A DNA stretch of 56,167 bases from Candidatus Bathyarchaeota archaeon (lineage in GTDB: Archaea; Thermoproteota; Bathyarchaeia; Bathyarchaeales; Bathycorpusculaceae), in assembly GCA_013388905.1 (NCBI GenBank), contig JACAEI010000022.1, forward strand, positions 1 through 56,167, written 5' to 3'. Position 1 is the stretch's first letter. Each line of letters begins with the position of its first letter. A model generated the notes under the pieces. It searched no databases. It saw only the letters and a list, made by a program, of their open reading frames with translations, and had not been told where the DNA came from. This document shows positions 26,428 to 35,881 of this stretch, piece after piece. The position numbers and the translations under genes are program-made.

Positions 26428-27575
26428 GTTCTCAATGCGTCTAAAACAAGCTCTGAAATGTCGATAATTTTCATTCCAGTTCTTTTTCTTTTAGAGGCTA
26501 ACTCAAGCATCTGAACACATGACGGGCAAGCTGTCACAAGAGTTTTTGCACCTGTTTCCTTCGCTTCTATTATTCTTAATTCGCCAACCTTCAACGCTTG
26601 ATACGTGTGCACTATGTTGACGCTTCCTCCGCCTCCGCAACACCAGGAATTATCGCCATGTTTGGGCATTTCGACAAAATCCAAATTAGGAACATTTTGA
26701 ATGATTCTTCTTGGCTCCTCGTAGATTTTGAAGTATCTTCCAATTTCACATGGGTCGTGATATGTAATCTTTTTGAGGCTTGACTTTCTGAGTATAATAG
26801 AACCTTCATTAACGAGTTTATCTAAGAATTGAGTAATGTGAACCACATTGAATGGCAGTGGTTGGCCAAGAATTTTTTTATAATCTTGATTTATTGCTCT
26901 ATAGCAACCAGCGCATGAGGTTAAGACTGTTTTAGCTCCTTTTTCTCTTATTTTTTCAACATTGTGCTGTGCGATTTTTTTTGCTGCTTCAGTCATGCCC
27001 ATGAAATAGAGAGGATTTCCACAGCACCATTCCTCTTCACCTAAAACTGTCACATCGATGTTTGCCATATTCAAAATTTTGAGTGCGTTTCGAGCAATGT
27101 TGGAGTATCTAAAGGTGATTACGCACCCAGGAAAATACAGTAAACTTGCTTTTTCACTTATTTTGATGTCAGAGGTTAAGAATGCTGTTCTCTTTTCTGA
27201 TGGTTCATTGTAAATGTTATGGTGTTCTATTATGGCTTTTGCGCCTGGAACTAATTTTTCAAGCTGAATTCCAGAGTTTAACGAGTCGCTTCGCATGGCT
27301 TTGGTTATTTCAACTATCTTTATTTTTGCGGCTAATTCGCATTTGGTACTACATGCTCCACAGAGAAAGCATGTGTAAAGCATGAAAACAAGATTTTCTG
27401 AATATTCCAGTTTTCCTTCTAGAAGGGCTTGTGCAATTAACATTCTCCCGCGGCCAGTCGAGGATTCAAAACCTGCGATAAAACGTGATGGACATGTGTG
27501 GTTCAAATAAGCGCCTATGCAGTAGCCGCATCTACCGCAATTGTAGATTTGCTCCTTATAATCTTCAATCAACAT
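26424..27575 (-). CDS. Fe-S oxidoreductase with two CCG domains (GlcF/HdrD-like)
   Basis: The 383-residue iron-sulfur protein has two [4Fe-4S] motifs (CGRCGYC with a following Cys-Pro, and CFLCGACSTKC) and then two CCG domains (EEWCCGNP ... SCAGC, and NSWCCGGGGSV ... ACPSC). This is the layout of GlcF, LldE-like and HdrD proteins. It overlaps the FAD oxidase gene by 7 bases on the same strand, so the two likely form a GlcD-GlcF-type complex that passes electrons from a 2-hydroxy acid to an unknown acceptor. A heterodisulfide role cannot be excluded but has no support here. Confidence 0.9.
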   Translation of the reverse strand: MLIEDYKEQIYNCGRCGYCIGAYLNHTCPSRFIAGFESSTGRGRMLIAQALLEGKLEYSENLVFMLYTCFLCGACSTKCELAAKIKIVEITKAMRSDSLNSGIQLEKLVPGAKAIIEHHNIYNEPSEKRTAFLTSDIKISEKASLLYFPGCVITFRYSNIARNALKILNMANIDVTVLGEEEWCCGNPLYFMGMTEAAKKIAQHNVEKIREKGAKTVLTSCAGCYRAINQDYKKILGQPLPFNVVHITQFLDKLVNEGSIILRKSSLKKITYHDPCEIGRYFKIYEEPRRIIQNVPNLDFVEMPKHGDNSWCCGGGGSVNIVHTYQALKVGELRIIEAKETGAKTLVTACPSCVQMLELASKRKRTGMKIIDISELVLDALRT

Positions 27576-28948
27576 TCTCTATCTCCCTCCACTAGAATTC
27601 CAGGCTGTAAAATGTTGTTTGGGTCAAGGCTATGCTTGATTTTCCGTATCCACTTGTAGTATTGGCCCCATCTCCTCTTGATATACGGCTGTAGACCTTC
27701 AGGTCCACCAATGCCATAGGGAACAAAACCAATTTCAAAGAATTTCTTGTTCAACTCGTCAGAAACTACCATTAGCTTTTCATATTCTGTTAATTCCGAA
27801 TACAGAAGATGAGCATAAATAGTCCAGCCGCGGGGAAAAGCCCAAGCGCCAAAGGTGCTTTTCGTGAAATCATGTTTTTTAATTATTTCTCGCCAAGCAT
27901 GAACAAATTTTGGAATCTTATGAATCGGAACTGCTCCAGTAGCAGCGAAATGCCAAACTCCAGAGGCAAAAATATCTGGTAGTCCTGAAACGACTTTGTT
28001 GAAAAATTCAGATGCACGCTTAGCGTCGCCTTCTTTACCGTTATTTTCTATGCACAGTTCTCTAACCTTGTTCTTTCTATACTTAATAATTTTCTTGTCG
28101 TATCCGAAAATGTAGATTCTGACACCTACTTTTCCGGGCTCAGCTACTGATTCTCCACAGTCGAGGCTATAAGCCATCTCGTCACCTACACATCGTGTGA
28201 CTGCGTCGCCAACTTTCACCACGTTTTCCCAATCCGCGAAATCAAAATACAGAAACCCTTCATGTTCTGGTAAGGGTCTCACTCTTAGAGCAATTTTTGT
28301 GATTATGCCAAAGATGCCCTCAGAACCTATTAGAAGACCAGTTAAATCTGGCCCTAATCCTTCTCTTCGAAAAGGCACCACATTAGGCATAACCCATGAA
28401 CCAGTCTTCACCATTTCACCAGTTGGCAGAACAACTTCAAAGCCTAAAACATCCATTTGCCCATGAAATCCAAATTTGCACGTTCCATATGGACCCCCGC
28501 CTGCTTTTATTACGCTTCCGCCTATGGTCATGGCAGGTCCACCCATCTCGCTTGAAAGGTAAGTTAACTTCTTTTTTTGGAGTTCTTCCATAAGCTTAAA
28601 CCATGTACATCCACATTCCACTACAGCTGTTAGGTTTTCTTCATCTACTGCAACTATTCCATCCATACTCGTAGTATCGAGCAAAATGCCGCCCTTTAGA
28701 GGAAGCCAAGCTGCCCAATGAGAACAGCCACAACCTCTAACGTAAATAGGCGTTTTATGCTCATTTGCAAGCTTGACTATTTCCGCAACTTCTTCTGCTT
28801 TTTCGGGTCTTACAACGAAAGAAGCAAGTTTAGGCTTTGCAGGGCTCAAATCACGGCTATAAGCATATAACTCGAAATCTTCGCTACTAACTCTTTCTTT
28901 ACCAACAATTTCAACCAGTTTTTCGTAGATTACGTTTTTAGACAACAA
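27569..28948 (-). CDS. FAD-linked 2-hydroxyacid oxidase, GlcD-like
   Basis: The 459-residue VAO-type flavoprotein has LASFVVRPEKAEEVAEIV, PIYVRGCGCSHWAA, VECGCTWFKLMEEL and EMGGPAMTIGGSVIKAGGGPYG in its FAD domain. GLLIGSEGIFGIITKIALRV follows, and the C-terminal HSLDPNNILQPGI is the GlcD/D-lactate dehydrogenase signature. The substrate (glycolate, lactate or a sugar-derived hydroxy acid) is not known. The TTG start at 28948 has GGAG six bases upstream; a longer open frame to 29101 would run under the divergent DUF917 gene and lacks a ribosome site. Confidence 0.9.
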   Translation of the reverse strand: MLSKNVIYEKLVEIVGKERVSSEDFELYAYSRDLSPAKPKLASFVVRPEKAEEVAEIVKLANEHKTPIYVRGCGCSHWAAWLPLKGGILLDTTSMDGIVAVDEENLTAVVECGCTWFKLMEELQKKKLTYLSSEMGGPAMTIGGSVIKAGGGPYGTCKFGFHGQMDVLGFEVVLPTGEMVKTGSWVMPNVVPFRREGLGPDLTGLLIGSEGIFGIITKIALRVRPLPEHEGFLYFDFADWENVVKVGDAVTRCVGDEMAYSLDCGESVAEPGKVGVRIYIFGYDKKIIKYRKNKVRELCIENNGKEGDAKRASEFFNKVVSGLPDIFASGVWHFAATGAVPIHKIPKFVHAWREIIKKHDFTKSTFGAWAFPRGWTIYAHLLYSELTEYEKLMVVSDELNKKFFEIGFVPYGIGGPEGLQPYIKRRWGQYYKWIRKIKHSLDPNNILQPGILVEGDREC

Positions 28949-29033
28949 AATCGACTCCGCACTCAGATAGAAAAGTTGCCAAAGCTTATTAATAAAAATT
29001 CCAGTTTCTGAAGTATATTGAGCGTGAATAAAA

Positions 29034-30170
29034 TTGAAAGAAAAAATTTTAGACAAAGACGAACTTCGAAGCATGCTTATTGGTGTTGGAATTTTAGGCA
29101 CTGGTGGCGGAGGCGACCCTGACTACTTTGGTAAACCATTGGTAGAATGGGATTTGAAAAAAGGCAGAGAATACCGCCTAATATCACCTGAAAAAGTCAA
29201 AGACGACGCATTTGTTGTCTGCGGTGGCTATGCTGGCTCTGTTAAATCGTTCACCTCGATTGGTCAGATGCTTCAGAAGTGGGAGAAAAGATACGAATTG
29301 CTTGAGGCATTAAAGATTACAGAAAGCACATTTAACAAGAAAGTTGACCATGTAGTTCCTTTTGAACTGGGTGGAGTGAACACGCCAGTTATTTTGTCTT
29401 TGGCTGCAAGAGCAGACATTTCAACAGTTGATGGCGACGGCTTAGGCAGAGCAGCGCCAGAAACGCAAATGTCAAGCTTTCTAGGACATGGAATATCGCT
29501 TACGCCTATGCCTTTCGTTGATAAAGAAGGAAATGTGCTGATTGTAAAACATGCAGTAAACTCCACTTATCCAGACGAGATTATGCGTTTAGCCCTCGAC
29601 CTAGACAGCGGAATCGGAGCAAATAACCATTATCCGATGAACGGAAAACAATTAAAGAAAAGCGTAATCCCAAAAACCATTACATTCTCAATAAAAGTCG
29701 GCGACGCCATTTTAAACGCCGCCAAAGCTAAGAAGAACCTAATAGACGCTTTCGTCAAAGCTACAAAAGGCTTTGAACTCTTTATGGGCAAAGTGAAACA
29801 GATAAAAGGAGAAGACGTTAAAGCTCATTATTTGGCGAAAGCAACATTGGAAGGAATAGGCGATTATGCAGGAAAAACCATGGAAATAATATTCAAGAAC
29901 GAAGCCATGCTTGCAAAAATAGATGGACAGGTAGTGGCAGTTTTTCCCGATTTAATATGTATGCTTGATCCTGAAACTGGAAAGGGAATTATGACTGCCA
30001 ACATAAAGCCTGGAACAAAGATGGTGGTTTTGGGAGCCCCAGCGCACCAACGCCTAAGAGAATGCCTCAAGGATAAGATTGGCAGAGAAGCCTTTAGCCC
30101 AGCTCGTTATGGATTTCCTAAAGTAAAATATGAGCCGATAGAGGTTTTAGTTAAAAGAACACGTGGCTAA
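29034..30170 (+). CDS. DUF917 family protein
   Basis: The 378-residue protein begins LRSMLIGVGILGTGGGGDPDYF, the family opening, and has VVCGGYAGS, VVPFELGGVNTPVILSLAA, DGDGLGRAAPETQMSSF and DLICMLDPETGKGIMTAN. DUF917 members (also called S-methyl thiohydantoin desulfurase domain proteins) often sit beside hydantoinases, but no hydantoinase is present here. The start is TTG 29034 with no strong ribosome site. It is divergent from the GlcD-like gene. Confidence 0.85.
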   Translation: MKEKILDKDELRSMLIGVGILGTGGGGDPDYFGKPLVEWDLKKGREYRLISPEKVKDDAFVVCGGYAGSVKSFTSIGQMLQKWEKRYELLEALKITESTFNKKVDHVVPFELGGVNTPVILSLAARADISTVDGDGLGRAAPETQMSSFLGHGISLTPMPFVDKEGNVLIVKHAVNSTYPDEIMRLALDLDSGIGANNHYPMNGKQLKKSVIPKTITFSIKVGDAILNAAKAKKNLIDAFVKATKGFELFMGKVKQIKGEDVKAHYLAKATLEGIGDYAGKTMEIIFKNEAMLAKIDGQVVAVFPDLICMLDPETGKGIMTANIKPGTKMVVLGAPAHQRLRECLKDKIGREAFSPARYGFPKVKYEPIEVLVKRTRG

Positions 30171-30206
30171 TATCGAGTTTCAGAAGAATCAAATGGGAAT
30201 AAATGC

Positions 30207-30852
30207 TTGAGCGAAAAGCTTCTTGAAGAGATGCGACAAGTGCTGAGTGAACTACAAAATTCTGGAAAAATAAAGATGCTTGTAAATGAAGCTATCGCCA
30301 AGAAGATTTCGCTAACAGAAATCATCGAAAAAGGATTGAGGAGGGACTGGAAGAAGTAGGAAAACGCTATGAAAAAGGTGAATATTTTCTTTCTGAGCTC
30401 TTGTTTTCAGCTTCGCTCATGAATGATGTTATGGAAATACTGACGCCTCAATTAGAAGGTGAAAAACTGGAAAAAAGAGGCACAGTTGTGCTTGGCACTG
30501 TCAAGGCGATATCCATGACATAGGCAAAAATCTTTTCAAAATCTTTGCACAGGCAAGCGGTTTTGAAGTTTATGACTTAGGCGTAGACGTAGAACCTCAA
30601 AAGTTTGTTGAGAAAATCAGTGAAACAAACGCTGGCATACTTGCTCTTTCAGCTTTGTTGACGACTACGAGAAACGAAATGAAAGTCATAGTGGACATGC
30701 TTACCCACAAAAGAATTCGTGAAAAAGTGAAAGTCTTGCTTGGCGGAAACGCTGTGACAAAAGAATTCGCTGAAGAGATTGGCGCTGATGCAGCAGCTTT
30801 AAACGCTGTAGAAGGCGTTGAAATATGCAAAAAATGGATGCAAAAGTCATGA
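30207..30852 (+). pseudogene. Corrinoid protein gene with two frameshifts
   Basis: A paralogue of the corrinoid protein at 23957-24625. It begins at TTG 30207 (LSEKLLEEMRQVLSEL) and reads IIEKGLR, where a shift near 30340-30355 is needed to continue EEVGKRYEKGEYFLSELL. A second shift near 30503, where GGC has lost one G of an expected GGGC, interrupts just before DIHDIGKN, the cobalt-His motif. From there it runs intact to TGA 30852 (LALSALLTTTRNEMK, VLLGGNAVTKEFAEEIGAD). The cobalt-ligand His is preserved but the chain cannot be made whole. Confidence 0.85.
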
Positions 30853-31470
30853 TGACACCTAGAGAAAGAGTGAAAGCGGTAATTCATTTCAAAAAACCAG
30901 ATGTTCTTCCATGGATTGAAAGCTTTTACGATGAAACTCTTGTAAAATGATTTAAAGAAGGACTTCCGGCTGACAAGTTAACAGTCATTGATTGGGTTAT
31001 TTCTTCGAAAGATGGCTTGTTATTGCTGAATTGGCCTATGGTGCTCGGGTTTGACCCCTACTCCTACTTCGGATGCCAAAGCCTTTATGGATGCTACGTT
31101 CCTATAGACGTAGGCCCTATTCCGAGATTCAAAAAACGGGTAATAAACCAAAATGAAAGATATTTGGAACTAATGACTGAAACAGGGGCCATCGCTCGAC
31201 GATTCAAATCGGCTGAATATACATGGTATAGCATGCCAATGTTTCTAGAATTTCCAGTGAAAGACCAAAAAACGTGGGAAGAATACAAGCGACGCTTAAA
31301 TCCGGAAGACGAACGAAGATATCCGAAAGACTGGCACAAGGATGCCTATATAGATGTTTTGGAGAACTTTGAGAGGCTACATACCTGGTGTGGATCATCT
31401 TGTCCACGTAGAATTTACGTTGCAAAAGTTTCAGGAATACGCCGACTACATCAAGAAAAAACTTGTTTAA
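30849..31470 (+). pseudogene. UroD-family methyltransferase gene with nonsense codon and internal deletion
   Basis: It starts at ATG 30849 in an ATGA overlap with the corrinoid pseudogene. MMTPRERVKAVIHFKKPD is a UroD-methyltransferase opening; a TGA at 30947-30949 replaces what is probably a Trp (VK-stop-FKEGLPADK). Reading resumes through WVISSKDGLL, FGCQSLYGCYVPIDVG and PVKDQKTWEEYKRRLNP. The middle of the family sequence is missing, and the C-terminal tail GYIPGVDHLVHVEF then appears in another frame and ends at TAA 31470. About 150 or more residues are lost. Confidence 0.8.
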
Positions 31471-31564
31471 CACTTTTCCTTTCAAATGCAAAAACTTTAT
31501 TACGCTTCTTCCAGTTTATTTTCAGAAAACGTAAATAAGAAAAATGGTCTATGGAGAACGCTAC

Positions 31565-32323
31565 ATGTCAGAAATAGATAACATAATCATTAACGACGCT
31601 CTCAAGTTAATCGAGACCGCCAATGAAAAAGGATTATTTTTGCGTGTTCTGGGAGCAGTAGCATTTAGAATTCATTGCACAAAATTCGGACACTTACTTG
31701 GCAAATTAAGAGCCATAACCGACATGGATTTTATGGCTTACAACAAGCAAATGAACCAAATAGAAAAACATATATTAGGAAGAGGATATGAAATGCGAAC
31801 CACGTCTATAGCGGCAGTAGCTGCGAGAAGAAGAATCTTTTACGACAGAAACAATGGAATATCCATAGACATTTTTCTGGATAAACTTGAAATGTGCCAC
31901 GACATTGATTTCAGAGGAAGACTTGAAGTTGATTATCCTACAATACCGTTGGCTGAACTTCTACTAGAAAAACTACAAATAGTTCAACTGAACGAAAAAG
32001 ACGTGAAAGACGTAATCATTCTTCTTCGTGAACACGAGATTGGAGAAACAGACAAGGAAACAATAAATGCAAAATATATCGCAAGGTTGTTGTCAAACGA
32101 TTGGGGATTCTATTACACGGCAACAACAAACTTGAAGAATATTAGAAGTTTGCTTAAAGAATATTCTACATTGGTTGAAGCAGACAAGGGGTTTATTGAA
32201 AATAAGATTGACAGTTTACTGGATATTATTGAGAAAGAACCGAAATCTTTCGGTTGGAAAATGCGAGCAAAAATAGGAACAAAGAAAGCATGGTATAGGA
32301 AAGTAGAAGAGATACAACATTAG
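31565..32323 (+). CDS. Nucleotidyltransferase-like protein of unknown function
   Basis: The 252-residue protein carries a possible nucleotidyltransferase fold: LRVLGAVAFRIHC, then ITDMDFMAYNK and ISIDIFLDKLEMCHD, with PLAELLLEKLQIVQLNEKDVKDVI, as in AbiEii-like and related families. The pattern D-x-D is present at ITDMDFM. It has a helical C-terminal half. The role is unknown; no antitoxin partner is adjacent. ATG 31565 is chosen because GGAGA lies about 8 bases upstream. Confidence 0.55.
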   Translation: MSEIDNIIINDALKLIETANEKGLFLRVLGAVAFRIHCTKFGHLLGKLRAITDMDFMAYNKQMNQIEKHILGRGYEMRTTSIAAVAARRRIFYDRNNGISIDIFLDKLEMCHDIDFRGRLEVDYPTIPLAELLLEKLQIVQLNEKDVKDVIILLREHEIGETDKETINAKYIARLLSNDWGFYYTATTNLKNIRSLLKEYSTLVEADKGFIENKIDSLLDIIEKEPKSFGWKMRAKIGTKKAWYRKVEEIQH

Positions 32324-32367
32324 CCAACTAAGAAAAATCAATAAAGAAAAATGGGAAAGAATGAATT

Positions 32368-33942
32368 TTACTCTGGCGGTAGTTCTCCGTAAATGCTAGA
32401 TACAGCAATTCCCCGTTGCTTATTCTTGTGGGCATAGTAGGCATAGTGGAGAATGCCAATAAGATATGTCATGCCTATCAGCAAAGCACTCCATATAGTC
32501 ACCGCTGAAGTCGTTAATATGTAAAGCATAAACGTCGCCGAAATAGCCCCAGTAATAGCCATTAGTGGCATACCGCCTAATGTCCATCTGAGGCCTCGCT
32601 CCCAGATTTGGGGTTTAGAGAAAGGCAACTCGGCTTCTGACCAGTGTTGGAACAATCTTGCAAGTGCGTAGACCCAACCAATGCCTAAAACAACTGATAT
32701 CAACGCTCCAAAGTAGACGCACAAAGTAGCCACAACAACCGAAATTACAAGCCACCATATTGATCCCATGTAGGGGCTATGCCATCTTGGGTGAACTTTA
32801 GCGAAGAATTCAGGAGCCATTCTGTCCATAGCCATAGCGAACATTGGCCTTGATGTAAAGAGCACATTCAAAACCATGTCTGCGAAATTACTCCACTGAG
32901 GAGCCCAAGCGACCAATGCCGAGAAAGTCGGATTATCAGAAACTAGAATTGCAGAATACGTGCTCACACTTACCGGAACGCTCTTGTTAACCGTGAAATC
33001 ACCGGCATATCCGCTTTCAACAACAAAGTTGTATCTCAAGGCAAAATCGCCATATGTATACGTGTACGCATAGGATGTTGAAACGTTGACAATAAGCACA
33101 ATTATGGCGGCGCCAACCATGCTTAAGGGTATGCTCTTTGAAGGTTCTTGAACTTCACCCGTTACTGGCATCAAACAGTAAGGCCACGTATTTGATACTG
33201 GAATTAAAAGTGCGCCACCTATAGCTCCCCAACTGAATGTGGGCGCTGTGAAACCACGAGCATCCGAAACAGTGAGAACTTCATTGTATGCACCCGTTCC
33301 GAAAGTTTGGTCCCATCTGCCTTGTAAACCAGTTGGACCAGTCATGAATAGAGGTATTAGCACAGTTATCCACCCGAACATAGCAAGTATTCCCCATAGC
33401 GCTATCCATTTCCCAATGATTCCAGGACCTAGTCCATCAATAATTGTTCCTATAATCTGCTGCAGTATTGTGAAGGCTAGAGCATACATAGGTTGCACCA
33501 AAGTAGCGCCTAAACTAATGAAGGCATCGATTCCCGATATAGAGCCTACCACTGAGAAAAGGGCACCCAAAGATAAGGTTCCTACGTAAGCGTTTGCACC
33601 TCTGAAAACCGGATTTGTGATATAGCTTCTCGTAGCTTCCATTATACCAAGCATAGGCGAAACGGCTCTTGAAACTGGAATGTAAATTGAGCCAGATCTG
33701 GGCATTGCCACATAGATCAATGACATGCTGAAGTCTTCGAAAATAACTATCAAGTTTGCCACCATGTAAAGCAATGGGAGGCTTATGCCTGGATACCAGT
33801 TTGGAAGCACCGCCATCAGATAGTAGTGCCAAGGCAATGTGCAAGAGGTTGCAACTCCGAAGAAGATTGCTTGCCACGGTGTAATTGCTCGTCTGAGACC
33901 AGATGCTTTCCTAACAAATAGCAGAGGCTTTTCCTTTTCCAT
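32368..33942 (-). CDS. APC-superfamily amino acid permease
   Basis: A 524-residue integral membrane transporter with about twelve hydrophobic helices. The first helix region ITPWQAIFFGVATSC and the ISLPLLYMVANLIVIFEDF region fit the amino acid-polyamine-organocation superfamily. The substrate is not predictable. The start at 33942 is preferred because GGTGA lies 7 bases upstream. It faces the nucleotidyltransferase-like gene. Confidence 0.85.
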   Translation of the reverse strand: MEKEKPLLFVRKASGLRRAITPWQAIFFGVATSCTLPWHYYLMAVLPNWYPGISLPLLYMVANLIVIFEDFSMSLIYVAMPRSGSIYIPVSRAVSPMLGIMEATRSYITNPVFRGANAYVGTLSLGALFSVVGSISGIDAFISLGATLVQPMYALAFTILQQIIGTIIDGLGPGIIGKWIALWGILAMFGWITVLIPLFMTGPTGLQGRWDQTFGTGAYNEVLTVSDARGFTAPTFSWGAIGGALLIPVSNTWPYCLMPVTGEVQEPSKSIPLSMVGAAIIVLIVNVSTSYAYTYTYGDFALRYNFVVESGYAGDFTVNKSVPVSVSTYSAILVSDNPTFSALVAWAPQWSNFADMVLNVLFTSRPMFAMAMDRMAPEFFAKVHPRWHSPYMGSIWWLVISVVVATLCVYFGALISVVLGIGWVYALARLFQHWSEAELPFSKPQIWERGLRWTLGGMPLMAITGAISATFMLYILTTSAVTIWSALLIGMTYLIGILHYAYYAHKNKQRGIAVSSIYGELPPE

Positions 33943-34033
33943 CCTTTTTTCACCTAAAAACAATTTTCAATCTTATCTAACATGTCCTATAAATAATTTT
34001 TCAAAAAATCTCGGTTTGCTTCTTAAAAATGGC

Positions 34034-34729
34034 TCAAATTTCCGGGATGACTATGTAATATTTTCTTAAAAACGAGGGATTTTTGACAACTTTTATTCCT
34101 TCATAATCCAAGTGAAAAATTCCAATCTCATAATCTTTCTTCTTTTTAATCTCCACTTTTCCAGTTTTTATAGCTTCAATCACGCTGTATATTATTTTCT
34201 GAACAACTATTCTTAAAGCTACATTAGCCTTCTTAACAAACTCCTGTTTTCTCTCATAAAACTTCTCCAATTCTGAGGCAAGTTTTCTTGCAACAAGCGG
34301 CGGACCAGCAAACATTATGGTTAATCCTATTATTAACGGAATAAACGCGTAACCAAGAACTGTTGGAAAAAAGCTGGCCCATCCGAGGTGAAAGGCAAAT
34401 GCCATTGCCCCAATTGTAGAAAGCAACGTAGTAATCGCTGATATGATCATACCAACTTGTAGCAATATCTGTTGCAGAGCCGCCAAATTTAATAGACGCT
34501 TTTGAGAACCTGCTTCTCTAGCAAATTTTAACAATATTTCGCGGATTTCTTTCCATTCAGAAGCAAATTTTTTACCCATCCTTCCTTCTTTAACTTCTTT
34601 ATCTGCCCATTCAAAATCTTCCAGATTAAGCATTCTATAGCCGTCTAACAACATAAGAATTTTCTTAGCTGCTTTCAAATCTTCAATGGCATAGAGATTG
34701 CTTTCAGCTTTTCTTTTCTCGTGTGGCAT
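34034..34729 (-). CDS. Membrane protein with two central helices, unknown function
   Basis: The 231-residue protein has a charged helical N-terminal half (about 90 residues), a hydrophobic hairpin of two helices (QILLQVGMIISAITTLLSTIG and FIPLIIGLTIMFAGPPLVA) and a basic C-terminal domain. No family is recognised. It lies 35 bases downstream of the phosphoesterase on the same strand, so joint transcription is possible. Confidence 0.6.
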   Translation of the reverse strand: MPHEKRKAESNLYAIEDLKAAKKILMLLDGYRMLNLEDFEWADKEVKEGRMGKKFASEWKEIREILLKFAREAGSQKRLLNLAALQQILLQVGMIISAITTLLSTIGAMAFAFHLGWASFFPTVLGYAFIPLIIGLTIMFAGPPLVARKLASELEKFYERKQEFVKKANVALRIVVQKIIYSVIEAIKTGKVEIKKKKDYEIGIFHLDYEGIKVVKNPSFLRKYYIVIPEI

Positions 34730-34764
34730 GATTAACCATTATAAGAGAATAAAGTATTTTATAC

Positions 34765-35727
34765 TTAACCTTCTACTCGCCAGACTTTCAATTCATCATT
34801 TGGGTCTTGCGTTAAGTCTACAACATAGCCCCTGAGAACACCTGCTTGATAATCTGATCCCGGGTTAACGACTTTTGTTCTTCCTATTTTTTGGTCTGCA
34901 GCAGCTTCATGGATGTGTCCATGTAATCCGAGCCGCGGCTGGTAGCGTTCAAAAAAATCTCTCACGCTCTTGCTTCCGACGTGAACCATTTCTGGAGAAC
35001 CATCCAATCTCGTTACGACGTTAAGGTTTTTGTCAAGTTTTGGGGCTAAGTCTAATGTTGTGTTGTATGGTGGTGCATGGAAATTGCATATTAGATATTG
35101 GCGTTCTTTTTCATCAACTTTGGCGTGTTCTGCTTCCAGCATTATCATTAAATTTGGCTCAGCTGCTTCTCTCGGAGTTTCCCATGGAGACGGATTCACG
35201 TATTCAACGCTAATCATGGGATGTTTATCATCTATGTAGACAACCTTCTTTAATGGATAGATTATGCGGTCTTCATGTGCTTTGATTACTTCGTCTATAT
35301 CAAATATGTCGTCGTTTCCAGGCATTACAACCACTTTAATTTCTTTTGGGATTCTTTCTTCAACCATTTCTAGCCATTCACCTAATCGCTCCCTCATCAG
35401 ATTAGCAAATATGCTTTCTACCTTTTTAGGGTCACGTTGTAAGCTTGCTACTTCATCCTTTGTTGTTTCAAAAATATAATAGCCTTGATTACTTAGAGAT
35501 TCCAATCTTTCTTCAAGCTTTTTCTTTGAGTTGAATTTTTCCTCTTTCCCAAAAGGATTGATAAACCATTCATTTTCTTTGATTTTTATAACTGGAACAA
35601 CTGCTTTTCCAGTTAGATCTCCACATAGGAGAATAACATCAGCTTTATAGGAAGACGCAGCGCTTAAGTATTTTTTCCAGACCAGATTGCTGCCATGAGC
35701 ATCTACACTGTGGAATATTCGTGTCAT
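34765..35727 (-). CDS. Calcineurin-like metallophosphoesterase
   Basis: The 320-residue protein carries the metal-binding motifs in order: SVDAHGSN, LLCGDLTG, VMPGNDDIFD, CNFHAPPYNT and GLHGHIHEA. The first motif has Asp-Ala-His instead of Asp-x-His followed by Gly-Asp, as in several archaeal members. The substrate is unknown. ATG 35727 has GAGAGG 3-8 bases upstream; the longer frame to 35763 is not supported. Confidence 0.88.
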   Translation of the reverse strand: MTRIFHSVDAHGSNLVWKKYLSAASSYKADVILLCGDLTGKAVVPVIKIKENEWFINPFGKEEKFNSKKKLEERLESLSNQGYYIFETTKDEVASLQRDPKKVESIFANLMRERLGEWLEMVEERIPKEIKVVVMPGNDDIFDIDEVIKAHEDRIIYPLKKVVYIDDKHPMISVEYVNPSPWETPREAAEPNLMIMLEAEHAKVDEKERQYLICNFHAPPYNTTLDLAPKLDKNLNVVTRLDGSPEMVHVGSKSVRDFFERYQPRLGLHGHIHEAAADQKIGRTKVVNPGSDYQAGVLRGYVVDLTQDPNDELKVWRVEG

Positions 35728-35881
35728 TTTCCTCTCTTCCAAAGTCGTATTGAAAGTTATCATGCCCTACATTCTTACATAAACTTTTTGCTACTTGGCT
35801 TTAAAATGCTTTCAAGTGTTAGGTTACATAAAAAACTATATGTTTGCGTAACAAGTATCATGAATTCGATGAGTGAGTATT

